Below are positions 14,429 through 16,654 of a stretch of DNA of 16,654 bases, piece after piece; within the stretch, counting starts at the first letter, position 1; each line of letters begins with the position of its first letter. The stretch lies in contig UQIB01000037.1 of NCBI GenBank assembly GCA_900541015.1, positions 1 through 16,654 on the forward strand. Reading direction: 5' to 3'. Below the pieces are notes generated by a model. That model was not told the DNA's origin. It saw only the letters and a list, made by a program, of their open reading frames with translations, and made no database searches. A program made the position numbers and the translations under genes. Source of the stretch: an uncultured Collinsella sp. Its GTDB lineage: Bacteria; Actinomycetota; Coriobacteriia; Coriobacteriales; Coriobacteriaceae.

Positions 14429-14721
14429 GGTTTATATTCTCTTTATCGCTCATTTTATTCATTTTGAAAATAGCGGAACGGTGAACGGTCGTTTTTATCC
14501 GCTCAGCGTACAGAACCCCAGCTCAGACATATCTACGCCATTTACGTGCAACTTTATTTAAATGCAGCGAGGATTATGTCGGATTATGCAAACTACATCT
14601 CTGCTAAACACAAAACGGACAGCGCAATATCTTACTCGCACTATACGCGATTCTATACATTAATTTGACGAGTATGCATCCCTGCAAAAACATGGGGCTT
14701 TTCATCCAACATAAGGGATAG

Positions 14722-14967
14722 CCGATCGCGCTTCACCCCGCGGCAAGCGACTGCGAGTTCGCAGTATGGAACTTTACCGTCGGCTTCTGCATGAACGCTG
14801 CCGACGCCCTTTCGCTCCTGCGCGCCCAAGCAGCCGAGAACGCTAACGGCGCCACTGCCAACCTGGCCACCCTCAACAACGGCGCCGCCAGCCTTTTCGC
14901 AAAGTACCGTGCTGGCTCGCTGGCTTTGAGGCCTAAGCGAGCTTTGCTATTTGCCAATTTTGTATGA
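14722..14967 (+). pseudogene. possible decayed coding fragment
   Basis: An 81-codon open stretch, closed by TAG at 14719 and TGA at 14965, has typical host codon use (GCC, AAC, CTG, GGC) over 14750-14910 in the middle of AT-rich DNA. Its translation includes FAVWNFTVGFCMNAADALSL and an Ala/Asn-rich helix-like part. There is no convincing start or ribosome binding site, and the last 20 codons look random. I do not recognise the family. A 92-codon frame on the other strand (14733-15011) covers the same bases and is less likely. Confidence 0.25.
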
Positions 14968-15031
14968 TTTGGGTCAAATCTATCTGCCAATTTTTGTATG
15001 ATTAGGGTCAAATCTATTTGCCAATTTTTGT
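14952..15031 (+). repeat. 33/34-bp tandem repeats with internal dyads before the AAA ATPase gene
   Basis: Two full units (14952-14984, 14985-15018) and a third partial one (15019-15031) begin TGCCAATTTT. Each full unit contains TATGAT, a -10-like hexamer, and an inverted repeat: GATTTGggtCAAATC at 14966-14980 and GATTAGggtCAAATC at 15000-15014. The repeats end about 16 bases before the AAA ATPase start codon, so they occupy its promoter and leader. They look like tandem operator sites or a repeat-expanded promoter. Confidence 0.65.
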
Positions 15032-15046
15032 CATTGAGGGGTTTTA

Positions 15047-16408
15047 ATGCTACGCCGTAAGGTCACTGACAGGCTTTTGAGCTGGAAGAACAAATCCAAT
15101 AAAGCGTTGCTTGTTACTGGCGCGCGTCAGATTGGCAAGAGCTATGCAATTCGCGCGTTTGGAAAGAGCAACTACGCTTCGTATTATGAGGTCAATCTGC
15201 TACTCGATGCCGAGGCAAGAGACGTACTTGTTGGCGCTAAGAACTCCATTGACTTCATCAACCGTGTGGCCCTTCTTGCGGATGCACCGCTTGTTGAAGG
15301 AGACACGCTTATCTTCGTCGATGAGATTCAGGAGTATCCGCAGATCGTTACACTTATGAAGGCGCTGGTCGAGGACGGACGCTTTAGCTATGTCTTCTCG
15401 GGGTCTATGCTTGGGACTGAGTTTAAGGGGATCTCTTCTTTTCCGGTGGGGTATGTCGAGCACATTGTTATGCGACCGATGGATTTTGAAGAGTTCTGTT
15501 GGGCAAACAGCATCAGCGAGAATGTGCTTGCAGACATTCGCAGCTGCCTTGTCGAGAGACGTCCCGTCGAAAACTATATTCATGAGGCGATGCTCAAAAA
15601 CTTTAGAGCCTATATCGTTTGCGGCGGCATGCCAGAGGTCGTTCAGAACTATATCGATTCGGGCTATTCGCTCGTGAGAACGCGTGAGCTTCAAATTCAG
15701 CTAGTCGATCAGTACAAAAGCGATATCTCTAAATATGCATCGACTCGAGCGTTTAACGTTCGCTCCATTTTCGAGCAAATTCCCGTTCAGCTTGAGGCGG
15801 AGTCCCATCGCTTTATCGTCTCGTCTCTAGGCGAGGGAGCTCGTCTTCAAAAATACGAGCAGGATTTCCTATGGCTGGTGAACGCAGGCGTTGGATTGAT
15901 GGTCCCCCAGGTGACGGAGGCCCGGAGTCCTCTTAAGAGGACAGAGAAGGCAGCCGCCTTCAAACTATACGAGTCCGATACAGGAATGCTCGCATCGCGA
16001 TATCCCGGTAGCACGGCACGCGCTGTATATCTAGATATGAAAACCCCCAACCTCGGCGGTCTCTATGAAAACGTGGTCGCGCAGGAGCTTGTTGCCCTCG
16101 GAGCAGATACGTGGTACTACCAAACACGTGAGGTCGGTGAAGTCGACTATGTAATCGAAGGCGCCCGAGGACATGTTGTCCCAATCGAAGTCAAATCGGG
16201 CAAGAAAGTTCGAGCACATGCGGCCCTCGATCGCCTGATGAGTGTGGGCGAGTACAAGATTCCCGAGGCCGTTGTGCTGAGCCACGAAAACCTTAGCGAA
16301 GAGGGCAAGATCCTGTACGTTCCAATCTATATGACATTCTGCCTCGATGAGTTTATGGAAAAGGACGACCCCAACAACGATTTCTCATTTGCACCCATAT
16401 CTCTCTAG
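15047..16408 (+). CDS. AAA ATPase with C-terminal DUF4143 domain (COG1373)
   Basis: A 453-residue protein of the COG1373 group. The N-terminal AAA ATPase has Walker A GARQIGKS at 25-32 and Walker B TLIFVDEIQ with D92-E93, followed by FSGSMLG near 117-123. The C-terminal DUF4143 domain contains LYENVVAQEL at 339-348 and a D367...EVK (381-383) pattern like the PD-(D/E)XK nuclease fold. Biochemical role of the family is not established. GAGGGG lies 5 bases before the ATG. Codon use is noticeably more AT-rich and less biased than the neighbouring genes, and the gene stands alone on the plus strand behind tandem repeats, which together suggest horizontal acquisition. The ORF is full length with both motifs intact, so it is probably functional. 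Confidence 0.92.
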   Translation: MLRRKVTDRLLSWKNKSNKALLVTGARQIGKSYAIRAFGKSNYASYYEVNLLLDAEARDVLVGAKNSIDFINRVALLADAPLVEGDTLIFVDEIQEYPQIVTLMKALVEDGRFSYVFSGSMLGTEFKGISSFPVGYVEHIVMRPMDFEEFCWANSISENVLADIRSCLVERRPVENYIHEAMLKNFRAYIVCGGMPEVVQNYIDSGYSLVRTRELQIQLVDQYKSDISKYASTRAFNVRSIFEQIPVQLEAESHRFIVSSLGEGARLQKYEQDFLWLVNAGVGLMVPQVTEARSPLKRTEKAAAFKLYESDTGMLASRYPGSTARAVYLDMKTPNLGGLYENVVAQELVALGADTWYYQTREVGEVDYVIEGARGHVVPIEVKSGKKVRAHAALDRLMSVGEYKIPEAVVLSHENLSEEGKILYVPIYMTFCLDEFMEKDDPNNDFSFAPISL

Positions 16409-16654
16409 ATCATCTGAACCAACAACCAAGCCCCCTCCATAACCAAAGTAACGCGTGGTTTCGCGGCCGCGCCGCGAAACAGCGACGGGGACAAAAGGCC
16501 CCCACAACCACGTCCCTCATGCAGCCCCACAATCCGAGGACGTAGTCGTAGCAGGATCTGAGGGCTGACCTTCGCGGACATTCCGCACTGATATTTTCTG
16601 TATTGAAGACGTCGATGATGCACCCGTATACCATTGACGTCGACACCATCAGAT
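16409..16654. other. non-coding stretch downstream of the AAA ATPase gene
   Basis: No firm gene is seen in these 246 bases. A perfect hairpin GTTTCGCGGC/GCCGCGAAAC with a 3-nt loop lies at 16458-16480; no U-tract follows on either strand, so it is at best a Rho-assisted or structural end. Two minus-strand open frames (16405-16623 and 16410-16649) have no ribosome binding site and a composition expected by chance. Confidence 0.4.
16615..16654 (+). CDS. possible start of a gene leaving the window
   Basis: ATGATG begins an open frame reading MMHPYTIDVDTIR up to the window end. No Shine-Dalgarno sequence precedes it (only GAAG nearby), and 13 codons are too few for any family call. GACGTCGA occurs both just before and within it. 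Confidence 0.18.
   Translation, partial: MMHPYTIDVDTIR

Larger units (their letters stand above)
14356..15046. other. AT-rich intergenic region before the AAA ATPase
   Basis: About 690 bases without an intact gene. The left half is clearly richer in A+T than the rest of the window. It carries the carbamate kinase leader dyad, an inverted repeat AGCGGA/TCCGCT (14472-14503), and a direct repeat GGATTATG (14571-14578 and 14581-14588). The right half holds a GC-rich coding-like fragment (14722-14967) and then tandem repeats (14952-15031). The abrupt change of composition suggests a junction of inserted DNA. Confidence 0.5.

Noticed and set aside
14563..14664. 33-codon frame in the AT-rich stretch (starts MQRGLCRIM)
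   Set aside because: Codon use unlike the host, no ribosome binding site, and partly made of the GGATTATG direct repeat.
14952..15031. CRISPR array
   Set aside because: Only two and a half units lie head to tail with no spacers between them and no cas genes in the window; they are simple tandem repeats.

Overview
The window reads as chromosomal DNA of a high-GC, anaerobic, gut-type actinobacterium, most likely Collinsella or a close relative in the Coriobacteriia. This assignment is an inference from the gene families (LytS/LytTR pairs, UMF1 transporter, actinobacterial zinc-PLC-like protein, stand-alone carbamate kinase), the GC-rich codon use, and a GTCATTGGGGAC inverted repeat of a kind I associate with Collinsella genomes. 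No rRNA, tRNA, CRISPR array or intact transposase was seen. Almost all genes lie on the minus strand; the exceptions are the C39 peptidase and the AAA ATPase.

Left part (1-8875), read in the direction of transcription from right to left: a LytS-type histidine kinase and LytTR regulator (HK2-RR2), a zinc-dependent phospholipase C-like protein, a UMF1/Atg22-like MFS transporter, a family 2 glycosyltransferase joined by an ATGA overlap to a second LytS-type kinase (HK1), its LytTR regulator (RR1), a terminator, and a small YfcE/MJ0936-type phosphodiesterase. The two two-component pairs are clear paralogues (two membrane helices, a GAF-like region, a His_kinase domain and an ATPase domain in each kinase). 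They bracket genes for envelope or transport functions, so a role in surface regulation is plausible but not shown.

Middle part (8987-14355): a metal-dependent amidohydrolase downstream of an APC-family amino-acid permease (same strand, probably co-transcribed). Then come a divergent membrane-anchored C39-type cysteine peptidase on the plus strand and a carbamate kinase on the minus strand. Permease, amidohydrolase and carbamate kinase share very strongly biased codon use, which suggests high expression. Import of a nitrogenous substrate, hydrolysis, and ATP from carbamoyl phosphate would be a coherent theme, but the connecting enzymes are not in the window. An 85-bp REP-like palindromic element sits between the converging peptidase and carbamate kinase genes and supplies the peptidase stop codon.

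Right part (14356-16654): an AT-rich gap of about 690 bases with a dyad in the carbamate kinase leader, a decayed coding-like fragment, and 33/34-bp tandem repeats containing inverted repeats. Next is an AAA ATPase of the DUF4143 (COG1373) family with more AT-rich codon use than its neighbours, likely acquired horizontally. The window ends in a mostly featureless stretch holding one strong hairpin and possibly the first codons of another gene.

The best leads for something new are the tandem dyad repeats before the AAA ATPase, the dyad and terminator-like hairpin controlling the glycosyltransferase-kinase-regulator operon, the glycosyltransferase-kinase coupling itself, the REP-like element, and the unusual architecture of the C39 peptidase.
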